64,000 bases of DNA from Sunxiuqinia sp963974515 (lineage in GTDB: Bacteria; Bacteroidota; Bacteroidia; Bacteroidales; Prolixibacteraceae). The translations under genes were made by a program, and so were the position numbers. Below the pieces are notes generated by a model that worked only from the letters and a program-made list of their open reading frames with translations, searched no databases and was not told the DNA's origin. The stretch covers positions 1-64,000 of the forward strand of contig NZ_CAXBDD010000004.1 of NCBI RefSeq assembly GCF_963974515.1, read 5' to 3'. Shown one piece after another: positions 5,693-15,438 of this stretch (positions are counted from its first letter, which is position 1; every line of letters begins with the position of its first letter).

Positions 5693-8494
5693 ATGACAAG
5701 CAATAAAATACCAGCATCAGAAATACACATTAAGGGAGCCAGAGTACACAATCTGCAAAGCATTGAGCTCAAGATACCGCGTAACAAACTTATGGTAATT
5801 ACTGGATTATCCGGATCGGGAAAATCATCCCTGGCATTTGATACGCTATATGCCGAAGGCCAGCGTCGTTACGTGGAAAGTCTCTCATCCTATGCCCGGC
5901 AGTTTCTTGGGCGAATCAACAAACCCGAGGTTGACTTCATTAAGGGAATTCCGCCAGCCATCGCAATTGAGCAGAAGGTAAACACACGCAATCCCAGATC
6001 TACAGTGGGGACTTCAACCGAAATTTACGACTATCTTAAATTATTGTATGCACGCATCGGCAAAACAATTTCTCCCGTTTCGGGACAAGAAGTAAAACGC
6101 CACCGCGTAACGGATGTCGTCAACTACATGACCTCCTTTCCGGCCGAAACAAGGATACTTATTGGTGCTCCACTAACGGCCAAGAATGGTCGGTCGGTTC
6201 TTGCAGAAGCGGAATTACTGCTTCAGCAAGGTTTTTCGCGAATTGAGACTCCGAATGGCATTCAACGCATTGATCAATTACTGGCGGATAAAAATACGGA
6301 TTTCTGCTCCGGAAAGTGTAATATCGTCATTGACCGCTTGCAAGCCAGTCAGGACGAAGATAATGTAAGCCGGATGGCTGATTCGGTTGAAACCGCTTTT
6401 TTTGAAGGACACGGCTCCTGCATCATCAAAATTTATGAGGGAGAAAATGTAAAAGAGCAGACTTTTTCAAGCCTTTTTGAAGCAGACGGAATGGAATTTG
6501 AAGAACCGACCGAGCACCTGTTCAGCTTCAACAACCCGGTGGGCGCTTGCCAAACATGCGAAGGCTATGGCAAAGTTATCGGGATTGACGAAGATCTGGT
6601 CATTCCGGATAAGTCACTTTCCGTTTACCAGGATGCTGTGGCTTGCTGGAAAGGTGATAGCATGCAGAAGTGGAAACTCGAACTCATCCAGCATGCCTCA
6701 AAATTTGACTTCCCGATACACAAATCTTATTACGAGCTGAGCGAAGAACAACGCCATCTGCTTTGGGAAGGAAATCGTTATTTTGAAGGCCTCGATTCCT
6801 TTTTTAAGATGTTGGAATCAAACAGTTATAAAATACAGTACCGGGTGATGCTTTCGCGTTACCGCGGAAAAACAAATTGCCCCGATTGCCGCGGAACCCG
6901 CCTGAAAAAAGAAGCCGGCTATGTTAAAGTTGGGGGACAATCCATTCAGGATTTGGTTTTACTGCCGGTGAATGAGCTGAAAGATTTCTTTAAGCAGCTT
7001 GAACTTAATGAGCACGAACAGAAATTAGCCAAACGTATTTTAATTGAAATCAGTAATCGACTCGATTTTCTATACGATGTTGGCTTGGGCTACCTGACCC
7101 TCAACCGACTCTCCTCTACCCTTTCGGGCGGTGAGTCGCAACGCATTAACCTGGCTACATCGTTGGGTTCAAGCCTGGTTGGCTCGTTATACATACTGGA
7201 CGAACCCAGCATTGGGCTCCATCCCAAAGACACGGAACGGCTGATCAGCGTATTGCGGAAACTGCAGCGAATTGGGAATACGGTTTTGGTGGTGGAGCAC
7301 GATGAGGAAATTATTCGTGCTGCCGACGAGATTATCGATATTGGCCCCAAAGCCGGAATTCATGGCGGAAAGTTGGTTTTCCAGGGAGATCATAAGCAAT
7401 TGCTGTTGGCAAAAAACAGTCTGACTGCCGACTACCTGAATGGTACAAAAAAAATAGAACTACCCGAACGACGCAGAAAATGGAATAACTTCATTGAAAT
7501 AAAGGGCGCCCGCGAAAACAACCTGAAAAACATCACCGTCAAGTTTCCGCTTAACACCATGACCGTGGTAACGGGCGTGAGCGGATCGGGAAAATCGACC
7601 TTAGTGAGCCGGATTTTATATCCTGCAGTTGCCAAGCTCTTTGGCGGATATGGCGAAAAAACAGGGCAGCATGACACCATTACAGGCGATTTCAAACGGC
7701 TGACATCGGTGGAATTTGTGGATCAAAACCCAATCGGAAAATCGTCGCGTTCCAACCCGGTGACCTACCTGAAAGCCTACGACGAGATTCGCAAGCTATT
7801 CGCCGAGCAACAGGCATCGAAGTATCAGGGATTCAAACCCTCACACTTTTCATTCAATGTTGATGGCGGGCGATGCGAAGAGTGCCAAGGTGAAGGCGAA
7901 ATAAAAGTGGAAATGCAGTTTATGGCCGACATTCATCTGCAGTGCGAGAGCTGCCACGGCAAGCGTTTTAAGGATGAAATTCTTGAAGTCCAATTCAAAG
8001 GGAAAAATATTCATGACATCCTGGAGATGACTGTCAACCAATCCATCGATTTTTTCGGACAATTCAAAGGCAGCACCGAGAAAAAAATCGCCAAAAAGCT
8101 GCAACCCCTGCAAGATGTTGGGCTGGGCTATGTCAAGCTGGGGCAAAGTTCGTCTACCTTGTCGGGCGGGGAAAGCCAGCGGGTAAAACTGGCGGCTTTT
8201 CTTGCCAAGGAAAAAGATTCACCGGCCCTGTTCATTTTTGATGAACCGACTACCGGGCTTCACTTCCACGACATCAAGAAGTTGTTGGATTCATTCAATG
8301 CCTTGATCGCGCGCGGACATAGCATTATCATCATCGAGCACAACCTGGAAATTATAAAATCAGCCGACTGGATTATTGACCTGGGACCCGAAGGCGGTAA
8401 AAATGGCGGACATGTTTTGTTTGAAGGAACTCCCGAAGACATGGTGAGCAAGTCAGATTCATTCACCGCAAAAGCATTGTCGGAGAAACTATAG
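5693..8494 (+). CDS. uvrA: excinuclease ABC subunit A, UvrA2-like paralogue
   Basis: 933 residues, close to the usual UvrA length. Two ABC ATPase halves are complete: Walker A GLSGSGKSS (near residue 38) and GVSGSGKST (near 628), signature LSGGESQR near 475 and 822, and Walker B LYILDEPSIGLHP and LFIFDEPTTGLH. Zinc sites are visible at CQTC/CPDC and CEEC/CESC. The region that binds UvrB in UvrA1 is present, but the CPxCG expected in it reads SPVSG. The GESQRINLATSLGSS signature is what I remember from the second UvrA of Bacteroidetes genomes, so this is likely a paralogue beside a canonical UvrA elsewhere. Role: damage recognition in nucleotide excision repair, or drug tolerance as proposed for some UvrA2 proteins. 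Confidence 0.93.
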   Translation: MTSNKIPASEIHIKGARVHNLQSIELKIPRNKLMVITGLSGSGKSSLAFDTLYAEGQRRYVESLSSYARQFLGRINKPEVDFIKGIPPAIAIEQKVNTRNPRSTVGTSTEIYDYLKLLYARIGKTISPVSGQEVKRHRVTDVVNYMTSFPAETRILIGAPLTAKNGRSVLAEAELLLQQGFSRIETPNGIQRIDQLLADKNTDFCSGKCNIVIDRLQASQDEDNVSRMADSVETAFFEGHGSCIIKIYEGENVKEQTFSSLFEADGMEFEEPTEHLFSFNNPVGACQTCEGYGKVIGIDEDLVIPDKSLSVYQDAVACWKGDSMQKWKLELIQHASKFDFPIHKSYYELSEEQRHLLWEGNRYFEGLDSFFKMLESNSYKIQYRVMLSRYRGKTNCPDCRGTRLKKEAGYVKVGGQSIQDLVLLPVNELKDFFKQLELNEHEQKLAKRILIEISNRLDFLYDVGLGYLTLNRLSSTLSGGESQRINLATSLGSSLVGSLYILDEPSIGLHPKDTERLISVLRKLQRIGNTVLVVEHDEEIIRAADEIIDIGPKAGIHGGKLVFQGDHKQLLLAKNSLTADYLNGTKKIELPERRRKWNNFIEIKGARENNLKNITVKFPLNTMTVVTGVSGSGKSTLVSRILYPAVAKLFGGYGEKTGQHDTITGDFKRLTSVEFVDQNPIGKSSRSNPVTYLKAYDEIRKLFAEQQASKYQGFKPSHFSFNVDGGRCEECQGEGEIKVEMQFMADIHLQCESCHGKRFKDEILEVQFKGKNIHDILEMTVNQSIDFFGQFKGSTEKKIAKKLQPLQDVGLGYVKLGQSSSTLSGGESQRVKLAAFLAKEKDSPALFIFDEPTTGLHFHDIKKLLDSFNALIARGHSIIIIEHNLEIIKSADWIIDLGPEGGKNGGHVLFEGTPEDMVSKSDSFTAKALSEKL

Positions 8495-8658
8495 ATCTCA
8501 AACATCACGGTAATCCTTGATTTTCTTTCAAACGAGATAAAAATCGATATCTTTACACGCAAATAAACGCGAGAACAAGGGTAGTTTAAACTGCAGGTTT
8601 CACAAATAAAAAATAGTCTGCAAATCAAAACGTTCCGATAACAATAAATACGCATTAA

Positions 8659-10440
8659 ATGAGTTTAAACAAACACACATTCAGCATTCCGGTCATGGGA
8701 TTGGGATATACCATAGACACTCCCGTCCGGGTAGCGCACTTTGGCATTTCATCAGTCATCTCGTTAGTTGATGATATTTTGATGGAAAAAATGCGCGAAT
8801 TCTACAGCCAAAAGTTTGACATTCCATACCAAACAATTACAAACAAGGCAGAAGACTTTCGGGCGAAACGCATTACAGCTTACCTGAATTTGGTAGACGA
8901 GCTGGTGAACCGGAAATACGACGAACTGGTCAATAGCCTGCACAAAAAGGAAAGTGAACTGGAGAAATATTTTGAGCTGCTTCCCGACTCCAAACAAATT
9001 CGTGAGAAGTTTAACCATCTGATGGAAAACAAAAGCCTGACCGATGTCAAAAACTGGCTGCGTACCACATTGCGTCCGGGGAGTATTGATGTCAACATCA
9101 TGACCAAGCTGGACAAAGCGAACTACCTGAACCGCGAGCAACTGCCTGCCGAATACAATGACGCACATGCCGCCTTGCGAGGATTTGCCAACAGCAAATT
9201 AAGCTCATCGCTGGTACTTTCAGCCGGAATGAACCCTCGACTATACAGCTACCTTGAAAATTTCAGCGATTTTTATCCGGATGAGAACGGCCAGCTTCGC
9301 AAAAAAATCACCTTAAAGGTGAGCGATTTTCGATCGGCTTTGATACAGGGACGCTTTCTGGCAAAGAAAGGAATCTGGATTTCGGAATACCGTGTTGAAT
9401 CGGGCCTGAACTGTGGCGGACACGCTTTTGCCACCCAGGGATACTTGCTCGGCCCGATCTTGAAAGAGTTTAAAGAAAAACGGCAAGAGCTGATTGACGC
9501 TACCTTCGAAGTTTACCAAAGCGGACTAAAAGAAAAAGGACTGGCAGAATTGAGCCAGACCCCTGAGATAAGAATAACCGCACAAGGTGGTGTTGGAACC
9601 AATGAGGAACACCAACTTCTGCTTGAAGAGTACAACCTGGACAGCATTGGTTGGGGCAGCCCGTTTATGCTGGTTCCGGAGGCTTGCAACATTGACGAAG
9701 AAAGCCTGAACCTGCTCAAAAATGCCGGAGAAGATGATCTTTATTTGAGCGATGCTTCACCCCTTGGCGTTCCGTTCAATAATGTTAGAGGCGCCAGCCA
9801 GCAAAAGGCCATTCAGAACTACCTTGCTGAAGGAAAACCTGGTTTTCCCTGTACAAAAAAATACTTGGTCTTTAACACAGAATATACCGAGATACCGATC
9901 TGTACCGCATCAAAACAATATCTGAAAAAGAAATTAAACGAAGTGGAAGAATCGGAAATGGGCACGGATGAAAAGCAATACCAAAAAAGTAAGCTGACTG
10001 AAAAGGAATGCCTTTGCGAAGGGCTGACCAATTCAACCTACCTGGCTAACGGCCTTGAAACCGATAGCAAACGCACTGGCGTTAGTATTTGTCCCGGACC
10101 AAACATTGCCTATTTCAAACAAGTGGTGTCCTTGAAGGAAATGGTTGACCACATCTACGGAAAAATCAACCTGCTGAAGGGAGTAAAACGGCCAAATTTG
10201 TTTCTGAAGGAATTGCACATGTATGTGGAGTACCTTGAAAACAGGCTAAGGGAAGCTCGCGAAACCCAGGACAATAAACAACTGGCTTATTTGCGAAAAT
10301 TCCAGGCCAACCTGAACGAGGGAATTAACTATTACCGGCAGTTTTTCGAAAAATATGAACACAAGCTTCAGGAAATGAAACGCGATGTTTTCAGCGAGCT
10401 GGAAGCTTTCACCCAAAAGCTGGAGAAAAACAAAATTTAA
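8659..10440 (+). CDS. conserved protein of unknown function, possible FMN-type TIM barrel
   Basis: 593 residues, no signal peptide or membrane segment. The N-terminus (PVMGLGYTIDTPVRVAHFGI) and the segments ESGLNCGGHAF, RITAQGGVGTNEEHQLL and SIGWGSPFMLVPEACN are strongly patterned; the glycine-rich GGVGT before a helix recalls the phosphate-binding loop of FMN barrels such as nitronate monooxygenase, but this is only a resemblance. The second half holds spaced cysteines (CTKKY, ICTAS, CLCEGL, ICPGPN) that could bind a metal or Fe-S cluster. The last 90 residues are a predicted charged helix. It lies 164 bp after uvrA with a terminator behind it. I do not know its function. Confidence 0.8.
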   Translation: MSLNKHTFSIPVMGLGYTIDTPVRVAHFGISSVISLVDDILMEKMREFYSQKFDIPYQTITNKAEDFRAKRITAYLNLVDELVNRKYDELVNSLHKKESELEKYFELLPDSKQIREKFNHLMENKSLTDVKNWLRTTLRPGSIDVNIMTKLDKANYLNREQLPAEYNDAHAALRGFANSKLSSSLVLSAGMNPRLYSYLENFSDFYPDENGQLRKKITLKVSDFRSALIQGRFLAKKGIWISEYRVESGLNCGGHAFATQGYLLGPILKEFKEKRQELIDATFEVYQSGLKEKGLAELSQTPEIRITAQGGVGTNEEHQLLLEEYNLDSIGWGSPFMLVPEACNIDEESLNLLKNAGEDDLYLSDASPLGVPFNNVRGASQQKAIQNYLAEGKPGFPCTKKYLVFNTEYTEIPICTASKQYLKKKLNEVEESEMGTDEKQYQKSKLTEKECLCEGLTNSTYLANGLETDSKRTGVSICPGPNIAYFKQVVSLKEMVDHIYGKINLLKGVKRPNLFLKELHMYVEYLENRLREARETQDNKQLAYLRKFQANLNEGINYYRQFFEKYEHKLQEMKRDVFSELEAFTQKLEKNKI

Positions 10441-10473
10441 GCGAGGCCTCTTGGCTGGCAAACGACACACTGC

Positions 10474-10512
10474 AATGTCCGTTGAACGAGATTCGACGGA
10501 CATTATTTTTTG
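10474..10512 (+). terminator. Rho-independent terminator after the 593-residue gene
   Basis: AATGTCCGT (10474-10482) pairs with ACGGACATT (10496-10504), followed by ATTTTTTG. Confidence 0.75.
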
Positions 10513-10605
10513 TTTTAGCGGCTCACCAGGATAACTCCGAAGGAGTGGAATTTACATCACCCCGTGCGAGACTCCGAGATCAGCGGAAAAAGCCCAAGCG
10601 ACAAT

Positions 10606-11991
10606 TTAAGCCAGACGTTTCCATTCCTTTGAAATAAAATACGTGACAATCAAGGCCGAACAGGTATCGGCAATGGGCATGGAAATCCAGATTCCTTTTA
10701 AATCCAGAAAATCGGGCAGAATATACAATAGCGGAATTAAGACAATGACCTGCCTGAGCAACGTTAAAAGGGTAGCAATTTGTGCCCTCCCAACCGACTG
10801 GAAAAAGTTGCCCACCACCACCTGAAAACCAACCAACGGGAGGGCCAGCATAGCCAGCCTTAAGCCTTGCTTCCCGATGGCCAGCAGTTCAGGATCCGAA
10901 GAATTGAAAAGCCCGACAATTGCTTCGGGAAAGGCCTGAACCAGGACAAAAGCAACCAACGATATAACCGTAGCCGAAATCATAGCCAGGCGTAAGGTTT
11001 CTTTTACCCGGCTGCCTTCATTGGCACCATAGTTAAAGCCGATAATGGGCTGAGTCGCCATGTTAATCGCCACAATCGACATCACAATCAACGTGATGAC
11101 CGAATTGATAATCCCCATCGCTCCAACCGCCAAATCGCCACCAAACCGAATCAGCTTGGTGTTGATCAACGCCTGCACTGCTGAGTTGGCGGTTTGCATA
11201 AAGAACGGCGCCATTCCGATGGCTAGAATCTCTTTCACAATGGGAATCTCCAGCCGAAAATATTTTGGCCGCAGTTTAACAATCGAACGACTACTCCGGA
11301 AATGCAGAAGCACCCAAACCGATAGGGCAATCATAGAGATTACGGTGGCATAGGCAGCACCTTTCACTCCCAAATCAAAAACAAAAATAAACAGGGGGTC
11401 AAGAATCATGTTCAGACCGGCACTCAGAATCATGGAATACATCGCAATTCGCGCATTTCCCTCGCTTCTGATGACATTATTTAATGAGAAGCCCACCACC
11501 TGAAAAACCGTTCCAAGCAAGATAATATTCAGATAGTCGTTGGCATATTCTATGGTTTCGGGCGTGGCCCCAAACATCTTCAGCATGGGCATTTTAATTA
11601 CGAAACCAATCAGGGTGATTAAACCTGAAGCCAGGATCATCAATAAAAAGCTGTTACCCAACACGCGTTCGGCTTTATCCATATCACGTCGACCCATATT
11701 GATCGACACCAGCACGCCGGCGCCAATGCCGATCAGCATGCCAAACGCCATCATAATCAGCATGACCGGAAATATAACTGATACCGCACTCAGCGCCACG
11801 GCACTCACCCCCTGACCGATGAAAATCCGATCGACAATGTTATACAAGGCATTCACAAATACCCCGATGAAGGCTGGTATAAAATATTTCAGCATCAGAC
11901 GCGGGATACTTCCCTCGCCCAACTCCTTGGTTTTATCCATCAAAAAAAAATTGTCTGCAAATGTACTTATTCGATTCAACAAATCGGCCAT
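10606..11991 (-). CDS. MATE-family efflux transporter
   Basis: 461 residues with about twelve membrane segments. The entry EGSIPRLMLKYFIPAFIGVF, followed by NALYNIVDRIFIGQG, is typical of MATE proteins (drug or metabolite exported against Na+ or H+), and the second half repeats the fold (GMAPFFMQTANSAVQALINT). The likely true start is either ATG 11991 or the ATG at 11940 (MDKTKELGEG), the latter nearer to the start of the first helix as in relatives. It is divergent from the HEAT-like gene. The substrate cannot be told from sequence. Confidence 0.9.
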   Translation of the reverse strand: MADLLNRISTFADNFFLMDKTKELGEGSIPRLMLKYFIPAFIGVFVNALYNIVDRIFIGQGVSAVALSAVSVIFPVMLIMMAFGMLIGIGAGVLVSINMGRRDMDKAERVLGNSFLLMILASGLITLIGFVIKMPMLKMFGATPETIEYANDYLNIILLGTVFQVVGFSLNNVIRSEGNARIAMYSMILSAGLNMILDPLFIFVFDLGVKGAAYATVISMIALSVWVLLHFRSSRSIVKLRPKYFRLEIPIVKEILAIGMAPFFMQTANSAVQALINTKLIRFGGDLAVGAMGIINSVITLIVMSIVAINMATQPIIGFNYGANEGSRVKETLRLAMISATVISLVAFVLVQAFPEAIVGLFNSSDPELLAIGKQGLRLAMLALPLVGFQVVVGNFFQSVGRAQIATLLTLLRQVIVLIPLLYILPDFLDLKGIWISMPIADTCSALIVTYFISKEWKRLA

Positions 11992-12022
11992 GGCCTCGTT
12001 CTCATTATTCTTTTGGAAATAT

Positions 12023-12030
12023 TAAATTTG
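12023..12030 (+). promoter_or_regulatory. -7 element TAAATTTG
   Basis: A perfect TAnnTTTG match 20 bp upstream of the HEAT-like gene start; no clear -33 element is seen at the right spacing. Confidence 0.4.
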
Positions 12031-12049
12031 CAGCTTAAAGTAAAAGCAC

Positions 12050-12598
12050 ATGAGTACAGAGAAATCAAAAAAGATCAGCATACGCACCGTTGAACGTTTA
12101 AATTCAACCAATACAGATACGGCGGTCCAAGCCATTGAGGAACTCAAAGAAACGGGAAACGTCCATTATATTCCAGTATTGGTTGAACTACTCCATACAA
12201 CAGACAGTCCTGAGGTTAAATCGCAAATCCGCATGCTTCTGGCTGAAATTAAGCAAAGCGATGCCATTCCCTTGTTCATTCAAGCCATTGAGAATAAAAA
12301 ATATGCCAACGAATTGCAACCACTTGTTTCGGCCTGCTGGGAAAATGGCTTGGATTACAGCATGCACCTTTCCTTGTTTATTGACTTGGTAATTGAGCAG
12401 GAATTGCTGGTAGCCTTTGAAGCTTACACCGTGATCACTAACATGTCAGGACGAATTTCGAAAGAAATTGTTGAAAAGGAAAGCCGCAAACTGAAGGATG
12501 CCATGCTGCAGACCAACGATCAGAAGAAAGAACTGATGCACGATTTGTTGCACTTTCTTCCTGCTTTTGAAAGAGGCATTGAGCCCCAGTCATACTAA
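12050..12598 (+). CDS. HEAT-repeat-like protein
   Basis: 182 residues of helical pairs without a signal peptide. AVQAIEELKETGNVHYIPVL followed by VELLHTTDSPEVKSQIRMLL is a clear HEAT unit, and the next (AEIKQSDAIPLFIQAIENKK) another; later units are degenerate. HEAT arrays serve as protein-binding scaffolds. The gene ends 18 bp before the first PorP/SprF gene, so they may be co-transcribed. The partner is unknown. Confidence 0.75.
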   Translation: MSTEKSKKISIRTVERLNSTNTDTAVQAIEELKETGNVHYIPVLVELLHTTDSPEVKSQIRMLLAEIKQSDAIPLFIQAIENKKYANELQPLVSACWENGLDYSMHLSLFIDLVIEQELLVAFEAYTVITNMSGRISKEIVEKESRKLKDAMLQTNDQKKELMHDLLHFLPAFERGIEPQSY

Positions 12599-12616
12599 TC
12601 ATTAAAACGAAATTCT

Positions 12617-13579
12617 GTGAGTCGATTCGGAATGATCTTGATCTTTCTTGTGTTAGTAAGCCTCAGTCAACCTGTCAAGGCTCAAGAGTTTATCGACATT
12701 CAACGCTACACCACACCTATTTTGCTTAACCCATCGTTTGTTGGCTCAACCCGTGGCGACCGATTGATGGTGGCTCTGCAAAGCACCCGGCGCAAAGACA
12801 CGCAAGCCTTATTGAAGTTGGCCAGTCATGACTTTTTTGTCCGGAAGAAGTCGCTCGGATTGGGTTTTTTGGGCGGAATTCGAATGGACTATACGCAAGA
12901 CGTAGTCGCCCCTTTTGCAGAAGCCTCCATCGCCAAGTATTTTCCGATGGTCAACCGCCAGTATTTGGTTCCATCCGTCACATTGGGCTTTCAACAACCC
13001 TTGCAAGAACTGAGCATGTTTGTTTCTGAACGAATCCGACAATCAGGGAGTTCGGTGCCATTGGGCGGTTTTTTTGGAACCACCGAACTGGTTGCCGGAG
13101 CCGGAATCTTATTTTCAGACTACCATGGCTCCGTGGGCATTTCGGGCAAAGCCAGATGGTCGTACAAAAAAAATCCGCAGACCGATGAGTTCAATACATA
13201 CGTGTATGACCTGTTACTTCATGCAGAAAAGATTTTCACCTGGCGCCAACGGGGACTTTTGTCACGAAGCTACTTGATTCGTCCCCGCGCAGTGCTGCAT
13301 TACAGCAATGAGTTTGCACAAGCATTTGCCGAAGTGACGATTCAACGCAAGCAGCTTGAAGCCGGCCTCGGATTTCTTTCAAATTTCGATACCGGAAACA
13401 ACCAACTCTCGCTCAACCTGGGTTACGACTTCGACGTCCTGAAAGTAAATTACCTGGGAGCAATTTTAAACCGGTCAGGCCAATTCAGCCACCCCATGCA
13501 CAGTTTGATAATCTCTGTCATTTTTCCTGAACTAACCCGTTATGGCAAGGCGGTTCCTGCATTAATCCGCAATTTATAG
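12617..13579 (+). CDS. PorP/SprF-family outer-membrane protein (type IX secretion)
   Basis: 320 residues starting at GTG 12617, with a signal peptide ending near PVKAQEF. The mature start EFIDIQRYTTPILLNPSFVG, with the LNP motif, is the PorP/SprF hallmark; the rest reads as beta-barrel strands. Members bind or anchor proteins exported by the type IX secretion system at the cell surface. It stands 18 bp after the HEAT-like gene and about 110 bp before a second family member. No large T9SS cargo or adhesin is next to it, unlike many PorP/SprF loci. Confidence 0.87.
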   Translation: MSRFGMILIFLVLVSLSQPVKAQEFIDIQRYTTPILLNPSFVGSTRGDRLMVALQSTRRKDTQALLKLASHDFFVRKKSLGLGFLGGIRMDYTQDVVAPFAEASIAKYFPMVNRQYLVPSVTLGFQQPLQELSMFVSERIRQSGSSVPLGGFFGTTELVAGAGILFSDYHGSVGISGKARWSYKKNPQTDEFNTYVYDLLLHAEKIFTWRQRGLLSRSYLIRPRAVLHYSNEFAQAFAEVTIQRKQLEAGLGFLSNFDTGNNQLSLNLGYDFDVLKVNYLGAILNRSGQFSHPMHSLIISVIFPELTRYGKAVPALIRNL

Positions 13580-13690
13580 ACCGAATCAATTGCTGTTCTG
13601 CAACACGAAAAGGCGTTCCATCTGCCAGTTTCAAACTTAAATGTTACTTTTACCGGTCGTTAAAAAGGATGACTCAAATCTGAACTTCGT

Positions 13691-14665
13691 GTGAAAAAGG
13701 CTTTCTTTATTTTCATTCTTATAAGTTGTTGCATGCTGACCAATGGCCAGGATGCGGAGTATTCGCAGTTTTATGCCAACCCACTCTATCTAAATCCAGG
13801 ATTTACAGGAACCTCAGCAACACCCCGGCTGGTTCTAAACTACCGCAACCAGTGGCCTCAAAAAGGGAACACCTATGTCAATTACAGCTTGTCGTACGAT
13901 CAGTATTTTGAAAAGATGAAAGGAGGATTGGGGGCACAATTTCAAAACAGCACGGAGCTGAACGGATTGATTGAAACCTCATCGGGATATCTGTTCTATT
14001 CGCACCATGCAAAAGTCAACGAGCGGCTGTTTTTCGATCTCGGCCTTCAACTTGGAATGACCTACAAGAAACTGGATTACGGGCGGCTTATTTTTCCAGA
14101 CATGATTGATCAGCTCACAGGCATTACCATTCCCGGTAATGAAGAGCAGCAAGAAAACGCAAGCCTGCTTTATCCCGATTTCGGAATAGGTGCGCTGGGT
14201 CAATACGATGCTTTCTTTTTCGGATTCAGCCTAATGCATTTAACCCAGCCCGACGAGTCGGTTTTTGTTGGCGATCAGAAAGGCCGCTTGCCCATGAAGA
14301 TAACAATCCATGCCGGATCGCGAACCCACAAACTGCACCGGGGCTTATTGTCGCGCGAGTTTACCCTTTCGCCCAACATCATTTACCAACAACAGGGAAC
14401 ATTCAAGCAGATCAACCTGGGCTTGTACATGTTAGAAAAGTCGCTGGCCGGCGGACTTTGGTACCGTCAAAACCTGGGCGTACAACCTGACGCCGTGATT
14501 GCTATGATTGGGGTGATGAAAAACCGATTCAAAATAGGCTACAGCTACGACTATACACTGTCTAAATTGTCCAACTACTCCAGCGGGTCACACGAGTTCT
14601 CACTAACCTTTTTAATTGGCGAGAAACACAACAACCGCGATGCCCTCTTGATTCCGTCGCTGTAG
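13691..14665 (+). CDS. PorP/SprF-family outer-membrane protein (second copy)
   Basis: 324 residues starting at GTG 13691. A signal peptide ends near LTNGQDAEY, and the mature start EYSQFYANPLYLNPGFTGTS has the full PorP/SprF signature (Q-F-Y-x-NP-x-x-x-NP). The remaining sequence is barrel-like and ends in FSLTFLIGEK plus a short tail. It differs clearly from the first copy, so this is an old pair rather than a fresh duplication. Both begin with GTG. Confidence 0.9.
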   Translation: MKKAFFIFILISCCMLTNGQDAEYSQFYANPLYLNPGFTGTSATPRLVLNYRNQWPQKGNTYVNYSLSYDQYFEKMKGGLGAQFQNSTELNGLIETSSGYLFYSHHAKVNERLFFDLGLQLGMTYKKLDYGRLIFPDMIDQLTGITIPGNEEQQENASLLYPDFGIGALGQYDAFFFGFSLMHLTQPDESVFVGDQKGRLPMKITIHAGSRTHKLHRGLLSREFTLSPNIIYQQQGTFKQINLGLYMLEKSLAGGLWYRQNLGVQPDAVIAMIGVMKNRFKIGYSYDYTLSKLSNYSSGSHEFSLTFLIGEKHNNRDALLIPSL

Positions 14666-14784
14666 GCGACGACGTGATGGAGTTATCGCTTGTCATTGAT
14701 GGTGATTAGCCCTTCATCAGAACAGTTTGCCGGATGCTTGACACACAAGTACTTGGATTTTTGGAATTTGATACCTTCACACCC

Positions 14785-15438
14785 CTATTCTGCTTTTTTA
14801 TAACTGATGGCCATACCGGCACCCCGGTCGTCAAGTGTAGTTTTGTAGTTCCCCAGTTGGCTGACGTACTCATAAAAGTTGTAGTTGTTGTGCTGGCTTA
14901 CATTGTGGGTAACAAAACAGGCTCCCACTTCCAGCTTCGGATCCAGGTCTTTAAAATAGTTGATGTACCAGCTTTTGTCGGCATCGCTAAAAACAAAGTC
15001 GAACGGGCCTTCCAGAGCCGGGACGAGTTCATGCGCATCAGCAAGGCGCACATCGACAAAATCCAATACGCCAGCTTTCTTAAAATTCGCCAGCGCTTCG
15101 AGATACCTTCTTTTATTGATTTCAATGGTGATCAGTTTACCACCTGTTTTACTCAGCGCCCAGGCGATCCATATACCCGAATGACCTGTCGATGTGCCGA
15201 TTTCAACGGCACGCGTGTAGTTATTCTCGATAATAATATCGTACAGAAGCTGGCCGTCCGATTCCGGCACATTCATGTCGCGCCAGTTGTTTTTGCTGCT
15301 TTCCAGAAAACTCTTCACACGCTGATCCAGCTTCTCCTGATTCCCGTTTTCCTGCGCACAGGCGGGCAGGGTTCCACTCACAAACAGCATTACCAAGCTG
15401 ATAGAAAACAGGCATAAGACACTTCTGGAGCTTTTCAT
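14785..15438 (-). CDS. exported O-methyltransferase-like protein, probable lipoprotein
   Basis: 217 residues from ATG 15438 (another ATG lies at 15450). A hydrophobic signal ends in GTLPACAQ, which fits a lipobox. The mature part has the class I SAM-binding loop VEIGTSTGHSG, the acidic residue ending strand 2 (TIEINKRR) and the motif FDFVFSDADK typical of O-methyltransferases of the catechol/caffeoyl-CoA type. An intact SAM fold behind an export signal is odd, because SAM is not expected outside the cytoplasm. It may be a binding protein or use another ligand. It is convergent with the second PorP/SprF gene. Confidence 0.8.
   Translation of the reverse strand: MKSSRSVLCLFSISLVMLFVSGTLPACAQENGNQEKLDQRVKSFLESSKNNWRDMNVPESDGQLLYDIIIENNYTRAVEIGTSTGHSGIWIAWALSKTGGKLITIEINKRRYLEALANFKKAGVLDFVDVRLADAHELVPALEGPFDFVFSDADKSWYINYFKDLDPKLEVGACFVTHNVSQHNNYNFYEYVSQLGNYKTTLDDRGAGMAISYKKAE

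Noticed and set aside
14734..15417. Long plus-strand open frame of 227 codons
   Set aside because: It lies opposite the methyltransferase gene, whose SAM motifs are intact; the plus frame has no recognisable motif and is a shadow.
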